From: Armillaria gallica
Taxonomy: Eukaryota; Basidiomycota; Agaricomycetes; Agaricales; Physalacriaceae
Length of the DNA: 64,000 bases
Direction of reading: 5' to 3'
Assembly: GCA_037576215.1 (NCBI GenBank)
Contig: JBANDB010000007.1
Location: forward strand, 5,115,001-5,179,000
How positions within the stretch are numbered: position 1 is the stretch's first letter; each line of letters starts with the position of its first letter. Below are positions 20,935 to 32,225 of the stretch, piece after piece. The notes beneath the pieces are model-generated. The model did not search any database. It was not told the origin of the DNA and worked only from the letters and a program-made list of their open reading frames with translations. A program made the position numbers and the translations under genes.

Positions 20935-23731
20935 TAGACGTGTACATCTTAAATAATGTTATTTACGCAGCCAAAGCGCCAACCCGCTTTCTTAAATCTA
21001 CGGCCCGACTGCTTCCCCGTCCCTCAAGTTTTCCAAACACCACAACCTTGCCCTTCTCCCCCGCCCGTCCGGACCGCCCAGCCCTATGAATGAAATCAAT
21101 CATATTCCTCGGCTCGTCCACGATAAAGACATGCTTGATCTGCGGACTGAAATCTAATCCTCGAGAGAGCAACGAAGTCGTGATCATAACATGAGGTGTT
21201 TCGCTCGGGTCCCCAGCGCCTTCTTCCTCTGTGGTGACCTTCTCCTCAGACTTGTCCTTAAGGAACCCGTCTAGATGGTGGTTCGACCCTCTCCTCCTCG
21301 TCTCGGCGGTCCCATCAATGGCCACAGTTTTAATCCCTTTCCCTTCGAGGTGTTGGCTGAGCAGTTGTACCTTGATATTCTTGTTGCAGAAAACCAGGAT
21401 TTTCGACAGCTTCCCGCTCCGGGTGATACTGTCTTCGGCCCACACCTTCCTGATGCGCTTTTCAATGTCCGCGTTCTTGTTGGTGCCCGTCCAGCCGACG
21501 TACTCAGTCTGGAGCTTCTTGGGGAGGTGGTGTACCGTCGGCGAGGCCAAACGTGTGTGGGAAGGATGATGAGTCTCGAGGTAGTTGCCGAGAGCGCTAG
21601 GGATGGTAGCGCTGCACAGAATGAGGTTGTATGGGTAAGAAATCGGCTTCGGTTCTACGCTCTCCGTCTTGAAATTGAAGTCGTCGGGATAGTATGGTAC
21701 AGGCGATCCACGAGCGGCGCTGACTTCGGAGAGTAAAAGGCGGGTGGTTTCTTGGAAATCCGGATCTGTTTTAAGAAGTATTAGTACAAAAATTAGGACG
21801 CATGAGAACATTTACGTACCGAACAAAACATCAGCTTCATCAACAATCACCCATTCGACGTTAGCAAGACCCATTTCCGGAGCTGCGCCCAAAGTGCCAG
21901 TGGGAACAACACCAAGATCTCTGCCGCGTCTAGGCTTTCTCTGGAATTCTTCATCTTCTTTCTCTTCTCCTTCTTCCGTGCTGTCCTCCTGAGCTTTTGG
22001 AGTCTCATTCCCGATTCGACGCTCCCAGCCGCGGCCTTTGATTAACTCTAGCAACTTCATCGGCGTACCAACGACGACATCGACTGGGAATCTTCCGCCG
22101 GGTCGTACCTGGAGATCCTGCGAGTGATTGCTGAACAACGCAGCATCGAGCTTCCCTTTCATCTGGGCGGCACTTCCGCCTCCTAGACTCATCTTGTTAT
22201 CCACGTTCACCTGACTGGCACAGAGTATCCTCAACTTGATCTCATGTATTAGATCCTTGGCGAAACCTGATAGCTGCCGAGCCAGCTCGTGTGTCGGAGC
22301 GAGGATAAGAGCGTGGGGGTTCAGAGGATGGGTGTTTTTTCGGTGAACGTTTCCGCTGAGCTCCGAAACTTTGAGGGATTGGAGAAGCGGTAAAAAAAGT
22401 TGCCATTGATTTCCAGACCCAGTTTAGATGCGAGAAGGTGCTCTTTCCATTTTTTGTTACCGTCGTACTCAGTCTCGAGTAGAAGCCGTCTCTGGATGGG
22501 TGTGGGTTAGGACTCTTGTGAGACAGGGAAGCTAGGAATGAGGGGAAAGCATGCGAAGGATAAAGAAGATGGAGAAGATGAGAATGGTGCGGAAAATCCT
22601 GCTGAAGACGCCTTTCGAATCTCCACGGCTTTTGTGACAGGCTTCAAATAAGAAGACGGCGAACATTGCCGCGAGGCCTAAGAGTCGTTTGAAGGAGTGT
22701 CTGAACCGTCCGTCCTGGAGGCTGGGATACATGGCGACTTCGTTTCATAAGGTTGGACTTGACGCGAGTCGTCTGACCTTGCCGGAAGTTGATTATTGCG
22801 AAGGCTCTGGTGTTAGTTGTCTCGTACTGGTACTCGTCATAAATGATATGCTGCGCCTGTCCCAGGACTTGTGAGAATCGAATCGAAGGAATTGAATGAC
22901 GCCGGTCCTCAGGAGTTCCGGTTCGTGAGCGAAGAGGAGGGATCCTGACAGTGTTCTCTTGAGTTGGAGGTCCGATTCAGTGAGCTCTGGCAGTCGTTAT
23001 ACCTCACCAAGGACAGAGGAACAGTCGTTTGCGTAGAAGAAGAATTGTCTCTGTTACGTCCTCGTATACATGCCAGGTAAGGAGACGATCAGTTGAATGG
23101 CTTTGTGCCCACCACATTGTACATATTCCCCCGCTCGTCCCGATACCCAGGTAGTCCATGCCAACAACCCTTGCGCTTCCTCAAATCCTGCGAACTGTCG
23201 TGGCAACAAAACGACACGGTGCTACCAGCTTCATCCCCTCGCTCTTCAAGGTCGATTTCGGAATGTGGCAATTCATCTCGCTGGAATGAACTCTTCACCT
23301 TTTCCAGAGACATGAGAGTAGGTTTTCCTCCACTGCGGCGACCGTGGCCCCGCTTCTTCGGCGGCGGCTGCGATACGTGTCAGTATAATTGTTTGTGGAG
23401 AAATGTATGCACGCACTCTTCAACCATTGCTGAAGCATGAAACATTCTCAGCACCTGTATGCGGCACGCGTTGGAACCAGAAAGAAGGGCTTCATTGCCG
23501 ATTTGCAGGAGCCCAGCCATCCCGACGGCGTCGTCCAAAGTAATCCGGCGACGCTATACAGACCCAGAAGGGGATTGTAAGCCCACTGTCGCGAATACCG
23601 ATTTCTGTAGTGGAAGAAAGAGGAAGAGGGAAAAAGTGTGATATGTTGTCATAGGTCACGCTAGCATAATCAGACTGGACACGGACCGAAACACCGACAC
23701 ATTCATTTTGTTCAGATTAGCAGTCGTTAAG
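20935..23731 (-). repeat. Duplicated helicase block, copy A
   Basis: Homologous end to end to 32226-35081. The left boundary is TAGACGTGTACATCTTAAA in both, and the right boundary is at TTTGTTCAGATTARCAGTCG. The first roughly 1.45 kb (A 20960-22370) is nearly identical between copies, while the rest shows many substitutions and small deletions. Confidence 0.9.
20963..23438 (-). pseudogene. Broken copy of the Mrh4-like DEAD-box helicase
   Basis: The 3' half (20963-22370) still encodes the helicase core almost identically to copy B: VDEADVLF with the intron at the same place, SATIPSALGNYL, and HRAGRSGRAGEKG. The 5' half is destroyed. The motif I region corresponding to ASETGSGKS is shifted out of frame near 22390-22440, and about 27 bp are missing near 22480. 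The region equivalent to the Ser-rich linker has deletions and stops, and the first exon (ATG equivalent at 23438) has lost one base near 23355. No continuous frame joins start to helicase core, so the copy cannot make a full enzyme. Confidence 0.88.
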
Positions 23732-23739
23732 AAGCCGCT

Positions 23740-24135
23740 CCGTTGTCCTGCCCCTTGTCCTGTCACCTCTCTCCTCCGTGCTTTTCTGTCCAGCCCTATG
23801 ATGCTCCCTCAAAGTCGCCCCTCCTCGACACTCGCCAGGTCCTTTCCGAACGCCGACTGCACTTCCGAGAAAATGGCCATCCCTATAAGCTCACGCCAAA
23901 GTCGCTGATGTCTCGTCCCTCTCTCCAGACGACCCTCCCTTTGACGGCTCTTCCTTTCCTCCACAGCCACAGCCGACCCTCCCTCCAAAGACGACCCTCC
24001 ATCCGCAGATGTCCCTCCCTTCGATAGAGGCCCTCCACAGCCACAGACATCCCTCCGTCCTTCCCTGTCGTTGCTGTATCCCTCGTTGCTGCTCCCTCCG
24101 CCGTATCCCTCCCTTGTCCCTCCATTCCTCCGCAT
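23740..24135. repeat. CT-rich low-complexity tract
   Basis: Imperfect tandem arrays of CGACCCTCCCT/CCCTCCAT-type units occupy about 23.90-24.13 kb on the plus strand, and GGAGGG on the other. This composition creates long frames rich in Gly/Arg/Glu that are unlikely to be genes. Confidence 0.6.
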
Positions 24136-24429
24136 ACCGTTCAACTTTGTAGTTACGTTGGTACGTTCTTGAGGAAAATTTGGTCTGCGCCAAGTCGGCA
24201 TTTTCGAGTTGATAGTTGGCGGCAAGCTAATGGGTCGCAGAGTCGCGTGCCCAGATTGATTTCCGTTCGCCTTCCCAGGTCGGGATCATAGCTGAAATCG
24301 TCGGATAGGAGGCAAGACCGGGCGTGCGCGCAGAGTCGATTGCGGTGGGAGTTAAGCAGAGGATGTACCCCACGTGGCACTGCGCTCTGACTCTCTGGGC
24401 CATCTCACGCTTATAACTAACTACCGCAT

Positions 24430-25850
24430 ACTTTACTTTGGTGGAACAATATACACCTTTTCAACTGTTAGGCTGCCATTCATCTTGAAATAGCAAAGAC
24501 CTTACCTCGACGTTTTTGATCCTTGATCCCATCGCCATCCGCAAGGGGGGTCGTTCAGCACAGTCAAACATCTGGTCAAATTGTTAGCTATCCATTCATT
24601 CCTGTGAACACGAAATCTTACCTTTCAGTGAACAAGCAAGCATATAGATCGTTTTCGTGCCTAAAGTCAGTAGTCAGTCTCTACATCACGTTTAAACACA
24701 AAGAGACCTTACCACGAGCTTTTTTTCGTAGCGTTCGCATTGATGTCCGCAGGGCAGGGATTCTCCAATCATGTCCTCTCCACAGCACCGCGGCATTCGG
24801 CACATTTATACACTCGGCGGACAGTCAAAGAAACAGCTAGTCAGGGTATTAGTTACTAATCAATTCCCGTAAACACGAAGGCTTACCTTTTACTGAACAA
24901 GTAACAATATACTGTAGCTAGAGTCAATCGTTAGTCTCGATGTCAAGTTTCAATACAATCCACGTACCTATTACAAGACAACTAGGCTGTCTATAGATCT
25001 AAGCAACCAAAAGTTAGCAAAACGAAGGAGAAAAGGATAACGATACCTTACCTTAGCACAACCGTATCGCCACCTTTACACCCCCATACCATCCACGCAC
25101 ATTGCATCTCGTCGTCGTGCTCCCGCTTCCAAGAACCGAAATCCTAGCATGACCGGGCGGTCTCTTAGCAAGCGCAAAGGAAAAGCAATGAAGAAACAAA
25201 CCTGATTCCTAGCCGTGTCCTGGATTTGCATAGATGGACTCGAAGACAATGGATCACGCCTTAGGTGTTGCAGAAGATACTCTCGAATCAGGTTGAGCTC
25301 AGGCCGGAGGTGGTACCCGTCGAACGTTATCATTGGCGCGCGGTATTATACCTGGGGGAGCAAGATTGAACGAGCCAAAAAGGGCGCCAAAGAGTTTACT
25401 TACCTTTCGATGTTCCAAAGACCAGCTATTGAGCTCGATGCTGGACGTCAAGCGTCGCCGGGCCTAAAGTTGAATCTAAAGAATATCAGGAATACGGGAT
25501 ATGGGCGAGTAAAGTACAAACTCACCGCGTATGGATATCCTGTTACCCCGACACTCCCACCGTGAGTCTAAAGCACGTTCTGTTATGTCGTGTCATGGTC
25601 GTAATCGGCGCGTGTACAATTCTATAAGCATAACAAATGGTAGGTTAGCGAACGCGGAGGTGACGAGGCGGTGGTACGTACTTGCAATGAGTGGTTTAGC
25701 CCTGTAAGTGTCTTTCGTCTCGTTGTATTGAGCGCGCGAAGCCGTAACCGTATCGTTCTCAACGGAAGCTGTTAAAGAATATTAAAATAGATGCTTTGAA
25801 TAAGATACAAGGCTTACCTTATTGTGGCCAGGCCAGGCTAAGACCCGTCA
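24430..25850 (-). other. Unexplained ladder of splice-site-like sequences
   Basis: On the minus strand, GTAAG-type donor sites occur near 25820, 25402, 25051, 24888, 24713, 24622 and 24507, plus GTGAGT at about 25530 and GTACGT at about 24967. Each is followed 30-75 bp later by a TAG/CAG acceptor. The pieces between them are 30-190 bp. One piece, starting with ATG near 25333, reads MITFDGYHLRPELNLIREYL and can be joined for about 80 codons. Others contain stops in every frame. It looks like a multi-intron transcript that is either non-coding or decayed. Confidence 0.4.
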
Positions 25851-25861
25851 AACGCGAGATG

Positions 25862-26346
25862 TCAGTCATAATACTCCACTTTGAAAGATTGGTGGTTGTT
25901 AGCTACTGGAGAACGAGACCAGAACATAAACTTACTAGTGTGTTCGAATCCTTGAACCAATCCTTGGCGGGGCGTAAGCTTGCGAGCGTCTGACAAGTGA
26001 AGGTCTACATGAGGATGGAAACAAATAGGCAAGGAAAAGAAGGACCTCACCGGAACAACCAGCGAGCACGATACCATCATCGTGGTGACTGGTAAAGTCA
26101 GAAATCAAAGCGGTGGGTAGATCAAAAAGGAAGTGATGGCGATCACGAGATCCCAGCCATCGACTCCTTGACAGCGTCAAGGACGCGTACAGCGATGGGA
26201 TACTCAGAGACACCTTGCTCGATAGCGAACAGAGGATGCTCAAGACTGTAAGTGAGAGAGGAGAGCAGGATGAGGGAGGAAGGGGGAAAAGATGGAATGA
26301 AGGGAATGAGTAAAACAAGTCGATAGGTCCTCGTATAAATACCCAT
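25862..26346 (-). CDS. Possible small multi-exon gene, unknown
   Basis: From ATG at 26346 the minus strand reads a hydrophobic N-terminal stretch, then LEHPLFAIEQGVSEYPIAVR and VLDAVKESMAGIS. Three short GT-AG introns (from about 26143, 26052 and 25930) then join in frame through HHDDGIVLAGCSG and DLHLSDARKLTPRQGLVQGF to a stop at 25862, about 124 residues. Frames agree across all three junctions, which is mild support. The hydrophobic start could be a signal or membrane segment, or partly an intron ending at TTACAG near 26255. No family recognised. Confidence 0.35.
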
Positions 26347-26389
26347 TTCCGACGGGTCTCGATTCCACGGAAATTCGTAACCTGACAAC

Positions 26390-29300
26390 AGGTTGCTGAT
26401 GTGAGGTCGGTCTGATCGGCGTTAAAATTTCGAGCGTTCTGAAAATCGGTAAATTGGTAAAACAGTCAGAAGGGCTGAATGAGTTACCCGTTGAATAGCA
26501 GACTTACGGCTCCCGATATTGCATGCGAACAAGGACCCGAGCATCGTAGGTATGTCCTCGTCCCTCCCTCAGAGCCACCCATCACCATTCCGAGGATTAA
26601 ATTCGAGATTACCACAAAGGTGTGCAGAGGAGGAGGAGAGAATGGAGGACTTTCAAAGGTTCCAAGATTCAGACGGTTGCGTTCACAGACACGAGGCTCA
26701 GGGACGTGTACAAGATGACCCTGAAGGCCTAGCCCGGCTGAAATATTAGCGACATTGAAACTTGGAAGATGTCCAAACTTACGAGACACCGATTCTGGAG
26801 TCTTGCGTACCTTCTATCGATTTGTATGGCATCACGATGGTTGACGAAATGAATCTATCATATGTATAGATAAATTTTCTCGTCCCTTGACATCGGTGAG
26901 TGCCAACATCCCATAGAAACCAGCGGAGGTACATACCAAAGCAGGTGGAATTCGGGTTTGGCTCGGTAGATCCAAGGAAGGGTACTGTTTCGAAGATGAA
27001 AGGGGCCTGTAACTAAGTCATATGATCTACTCAAGAAGCACCGTCAGTTTATTCTCTCGAAAAATAGCATGAAAACCAAAATCTGACTGCTGAAAGACGT
27101 TGCTCCTATCGAAATTCAGGGCTGCATCCTACATCATGATCTCGACGCGTCGGTGGATCGGACCGATGGCTCTCATTAATGAAATGACGCATTTGCCAGG
27201 GTCCTAACCAGTCGAGCATCGATTGCCAGTGACTCAGAGCGGATTGGACTAGGAAAATGTGCGTCAGATCGTGCACAAGATTCATTAAATAAAGATCAAA
27301 CCGTTTTTCGGTCCCCCAAGAGTTCAGAACAAATGGGACTGCGAGTTTCGAGATCATGGACACAAGATTGTAAGAGTCGAGGAAGTGGTAAAAAGTCGAG
27401 GTAGGTTGCTACCGCTTTCGGACTGGCGCACTCGGTGTCCGATCACAGTTGCTTCTCTCACTTGTACCACGATCATGGTACACGTTCGATTCCTGCTCAG
27501 TGCTACGAGACGCTCGGGATAGGTTCAAGCGCAAAAGTACAATTCAAGATTGAAGCACCGTATCTCATATGGTCGGAATTTTGGCTCCAAATTCGTATGC
27601 GGCGGTACAAATGCTCAGTTATGTTTCATAGATAAGTCCTACACTTGATATTTCGCGCACTCTTGACGTATTCTGATGCCGTGCTCACACAGGATATATA
27701 CAACTTTGTTTCAGACAATTCCCGAAGAGTCGTTTACCACATTGTAAATAGTTGATGCGTAGATTGGTGCGTATTGTATCTTTCATCATAATTCATGTCC
27801 GTTAACCTTCCTTTTCAATTCAGGACAGCTTCTGGTGCCGCTCCCTACTTGGGAGAGACCAGATTTGCGTTCGGGAAATCTGCGGAGTTCTCGGGATGCT
27901 TCCCCTGAATCCCGACTTTAGCGATGGATTTTTTGGATGGGAGGATACAACTTAGAAGGGGGTATTTGTGGACAGGTGAAGCCTGTCCTCAAGTACAAAT
28001 CTCTGGTTCGTATTTCTCTTACCTCTCCCTCACGACGACGAGTTCTAAAGATGATGAAGCTTTGTATTCCATATTCCAGCAGTGTATATACTCCCAAATG
28101 CATTCACATTCATGCTCTACACACTTGTACGTCCACCAGGACATACACTTTGAACGTGAAACTGCCAACATGGTAAATTGAAGAACTGTAGAGGACGGCA
28201 TTGCCGTCCGCGGCTATCATAAGGTACAAATCTATTGTCTCATTTTCTGATGAGCGCACATTGATGACAGACACCGTCAGGTACTTACGTCGTTCTTCCT
28301 GAATTATTGAGTCATAAGCTCAGAATTCGACAGGATGGCCGAGCCATCACTAGCACTGAATTACTCTGCATGACAACTCTCCATAATATCGTTGTCTCCA
28401 TCTGCGATGAGAGCTGTTACGTGCTGGGGAGATCACCCTGAGGTTATACGCACTGCCATAGAATACACGGTGTTTCTCTTGACACACAAGGGATAGCATA
28501 ACTATTGTTCCGATGATGTTGCTTCTAGTGAGTAAATCTTCGCTCGTGATTATGAGAAGAACCTGACGTGCCCTTCATGCTATCGACCCTTCACACTGTC
28601 CCTGGACCTATTCTCTTCCGACTCGGATTTACTAATTTCACAGTAGGCGGTTGCTCTTGTTGCGATGACATCAATATATTTGGCTTCATCTGTTGGCAAT
28701 GACGTTTTCCAGGATCCACGGCTCATATTCTCGGAACCTGTACTGCAAAAATGCGCAGCTTGAATGCATATCAACAATCAAACTAACAATTGCCTTCCAT
28801 TCTGACATATTTTGAGCTTGAAGCAAGATACTTAGTGCAAAATCAGACCGGTATCTTACTGCAGTCCACATTTGAATGTTTTCTGAGCTTTCTGAGTGCA
28901 TGTACTGTTGAGAAGTCTAAGAATATAAGCAACTTAAGATGACCCTGAGATCTGAGCATCAAGAAAACCGGTTGAAACTTGCGGAAGCAGAGGGATTCGG
29001 GCATTGTAAAAATTCTGAATGCTTACCCTGAGATGAAATGATGTTGCCACAGTTGAAATATAATTGACATGACAATAATTCCAGGCCAGAGATGTTGTGC
29101 TGTAACTTGAAATTTTGAAGTTTTGAATCTGGCTGGGAATAGCTCACTGCAGGAAGGAAACAACATTTAGAACACAATGCCTAGATAATTCCCAATGCAA
29201 GAGGAATGCTCGCACGAGCTTTCCTCTCTCATTGGACAATATCCAGACACTGATAAGGGTAGTGAAATGGAAGGTAATAATTACAGTTTTCTCGGGAGCG

Positions 29301-30057
29301 AGTATAAACCGATTACCTGGGAAACTAACAGCATCGGATGGCGAGTCACCCGAATAGCCGACACCGCATGGTGGCATATTTCGGGCCGAAGAAAGACCTG
29401 GAGGAATATATAAGCTTCAGGAAATGAACCGTTGCGTATGTCCCATTCTTACGTCTTTGCTTGCACTATGCCCGTGTCCCTGATGATGGACCAATCTTTC
29501 CCAACATTTTTTATGACCTGCGCATGACTGTGTCACGTTGTGTACTCTTGAGAGTGCATTTGTGCGTTGTCGCGGGTGTGGTAGGAGGTGAATTCCGTAA
29601 TAGGAATATTTGGCAAGGACGTGGTTGTTTGGCAGGCTCATTGGCTCCCTCTTCTCTTCACCACTACGGTCGAGTTTCGTTCCGATTCATTCCCTATTCC
29701 TTTCCTCCGCAAACAGGAGCGAAGACTCACGTCTACTGTGGATATCCGTCTGGTAAGTATTTTTTAGCTGTTTACTTTGGGGTGGGTTTACTGACTATTG
29801 CTTTGGTTTTTTAGGTCGTGTTTACTGCCAATCTCGGACTATTTTCGCGCAGGTCGATGCCTCGCGGCGAGCGACGCGTCTCCTTGTGTTTGGGTGTCAA
29901 CATCGGGGTGCAAATGGTAGCGAAGGTTTTTGGTGTGTAAGTACGGCGCAAGCTTAGTAGAATTAAGACTGACAATTTCCTACAGTTTGGATGCGGAGTA
30001 GAAGTGTGCAACCTCCCCGCGTCTAATTGATCTCGATCACCCTCCCGCATACGTCGA
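26390..30057. other. Gene-poor stretch, nothing recognised
   Basis: Only short open frames without domains are found on either strand. Composition is ordinary. No transposase, reverse transcriptase or long terminal repeat was recognised. The region lies between the two helicase copies and may be insertion-derived sequence too degraded to classify. Confidence 0.4.
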
Positions 30058-30059
30058 TC

Positions 30060-31080
30060 ACCGCATGCGTCCAGCCGTATCTTCTAGATTCGCTGCCACA
30101 CCCGTACCCTTCTGATCCAGTACCGGCCATTCACAACCCAAGGCGTATCGACAGCTGTCTGTTTGACCACGGGATTTTGTCGTGACGCGACGTATCGAAG
30201 TCTGGGGAGCGAGCGTATGGGATATGGGCAGGATATGTGGTGGAGGTGGAGGGGGAGAAGGATGCGCACGCGGGGTGCACACGCATAGAACGGTCTGAAC
30301 CATGACTGAGGGTAAGGACATCTTTACTCCCCACTCGCGTCTGGACTGATCGTCTCCTTCGTCAGCCTGAATATGATGGACGGACAGTTGCTGTACGAAT
30401 CCAAAGGAATTCGGCCTTCAATCATCTCTGCCACCCGATTTTGACTCGTCGCTGCCAGCCATGAATGCATGACCACCGGGCTGACATAGGAAGAACGAAT
30501 TTTGTCCCGAGACGACGTATCGGCGTCCGGCGAGCGAGGAGGTGGTGAATGCGGGATGTATGTGTGGTGGAGGTGCAGATAGATGCAAATGCGGTATGCG
30601 CGCACCTCGGAGGGCTCCAACCATGACCGGCTGACCGAGGAAGGTCCGTCCCTATCCCTTCCCCGCCATCAACTCGCCCCCTCCTTCTGATTCCAAGCTC
30701 GAGCACACCGTCAGCCATAGACAAGCTATTGGGCCATGCTAGCACCAGCTAGACCCCACGGAAGAGGGGAGTTTTGACGTGAGACGACGTATCGACGCCC
30801 GGCGAGCAAGGTCGCGGCGGGTGTGGGATCTGTGATATAGGTACAGATGGATGGGGGTGTGGGATGCGGGGTGTGGGTTCACCGAAGGACTCCGAGCACG
30901 GATTGTCCCCCTCCCTCAATGTTATGTTGACTCTTTGAGGGGTCCTGCCCTCACTACATGGTAAGTGCTTTGCCATTGAGCCAAGCCAGTATGAGCTAAC
31001 TAACATAACAGGGACGAGTTTTGGCCTGAGACGACGTATCGACGTCCGGCGAGCGAGGGTTCGGCTGTTCAAGTCTTATC
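30060..31080. repeat. Degenerate tandem repeat, about 250-330 bp unit
   Basis: A core of the form GACGACGTATCGACGTCCGG followed by CGAGCGAGG occurs at about 30184, 30510, 30784 and 31031, that is at spacings of roughly 326, 274 and 247 bp. Downstream of each core come GT-rich stretches (TGTGTGGTGGAGGTG, TGTGGGATGCGGGGTGTG), and upstream comes a conserved block with TTTTGNCNTGAGACG. At least four units are visible. Long minus-strand frames across the repeats (SLARRTSIRRLRPK and variants) are by-products of the repetition. Confidence 0.75.
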
Positions 31081-32225
31081 CTTTCAATGACTCCCTTCCT
31101 GCCGACGCACTCGCCAATTCACCGCACTGCAACGATTCAATAATGTTCGCCGAGGGAAGTCACGAACGCTAGAGGCTGGGGACTATTTTGTGGCACCGCG
31201 TCGTGTTGAAGGCTAGGGTGAGGATGGGCTTTCGGTATGTTGGTTGCTTTGCTATCGTTGTTGATGATGTACTGACGAAATCTGTAGTTTTTGAGGTCGT
31301 CTGCCTGTTATCGCTGCACATGTCTTAGGTACGGATTTGAGGTGAGGTAAGGCTTTCAGTTTCTTCCTATGCATCTGTACTAATCCTTTATAAGGTCATC
31401 GTTGTGCTGGCGCGTTTAGAGACTATTCTCGGGGAGAAGATGTAGGAATGCCATGGTACGTGTTCATTTTGATTTTACATTTCAGACAGTGCAGCTGATG
31501 AATTCTATAGCGCACATTTTCCAAGCTCCGGCGGCGTCGACGTCGGTAACTTTGGTATCGATTATGAAAGTTGCAGGTCTTGAGTAAGAGCTGGAATGGG
31601 CGTAGCACCCTCAGGAGAATGACCAATCGGTTCCAACCTTAAGTACCACGTCAAGACTTTCAACGGGATGTATCCAAGTTCAGGGAGTGACCAGCGGGGA
31701 GGGACATGTATTTAGGTGAGTGTTTCGTGCCCATTTCATTGGTCGCGGCGTGCTCATCACACATGCAGGATATCGGAAACAAGGATGTACCAGTAGACGA
31801 CGAGATTGATATATGCAAGGTGTGTTTCTTTTCTTCCTGGTTTTGATTTTGTTCTCATGTCACCGATATTCAGTGGACCGAGAACATGAAGCAACGTCAG
31901 GTCAAGGACTAGCGCTTCAGATTTGGGGCATCCTAGTGACATGTTCAGCGCCGATCTCCATTGGAGGAGGGGAGATTTTGTTTTCGGATTTGGGATATTT
32001 CCTTGGGAGGGGGTCCCTCGTTTTTTTCGAGTAGCATTTCATGTAAAAGTAGTTAGTCCTTGACAAAAAATGAAGCATCACGTGACAAAAAATGAGCACC
32101 TAGCAGATTTCATTGAATTTTTTCGGCATGAATTCCCTTACAAGGAAGGAAGGTTTCCTTTCCAGGATGCTTTCGTGCCGTTCAAGGGTCATCATGCAAT
32201 TAGCCGAGTTAATTTTGAGTGGTGC
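31081..32225. other. Intergenic, no supported gene
   Basis: No coding pattern recognised. Near 32062-32092 GACAAAAAATGA occurs twice 22 bp apart. The stretch ends exactly where homology to the other helicase block begins. Confidence 0.4.

Noticed and set aside
23809..24225. Gly/Arg/Glu-rich minus-strand frames
   Set aside because: Product of the CT-rich repeat, which gives open frames in several phases at once.
30950..31000. Candidate tRNA gene
   Set aside because: An A-box-like sequence is present, but I could not find a B-box or fold a cloverleaf, so it is only reported as a weak observation.
30058..31072. Set of minus-strand frames rich in SLARRTSIRR-like repeats
   Set aside because: Created by the tandem repeat units; no start context, domains or consistent frame between units.
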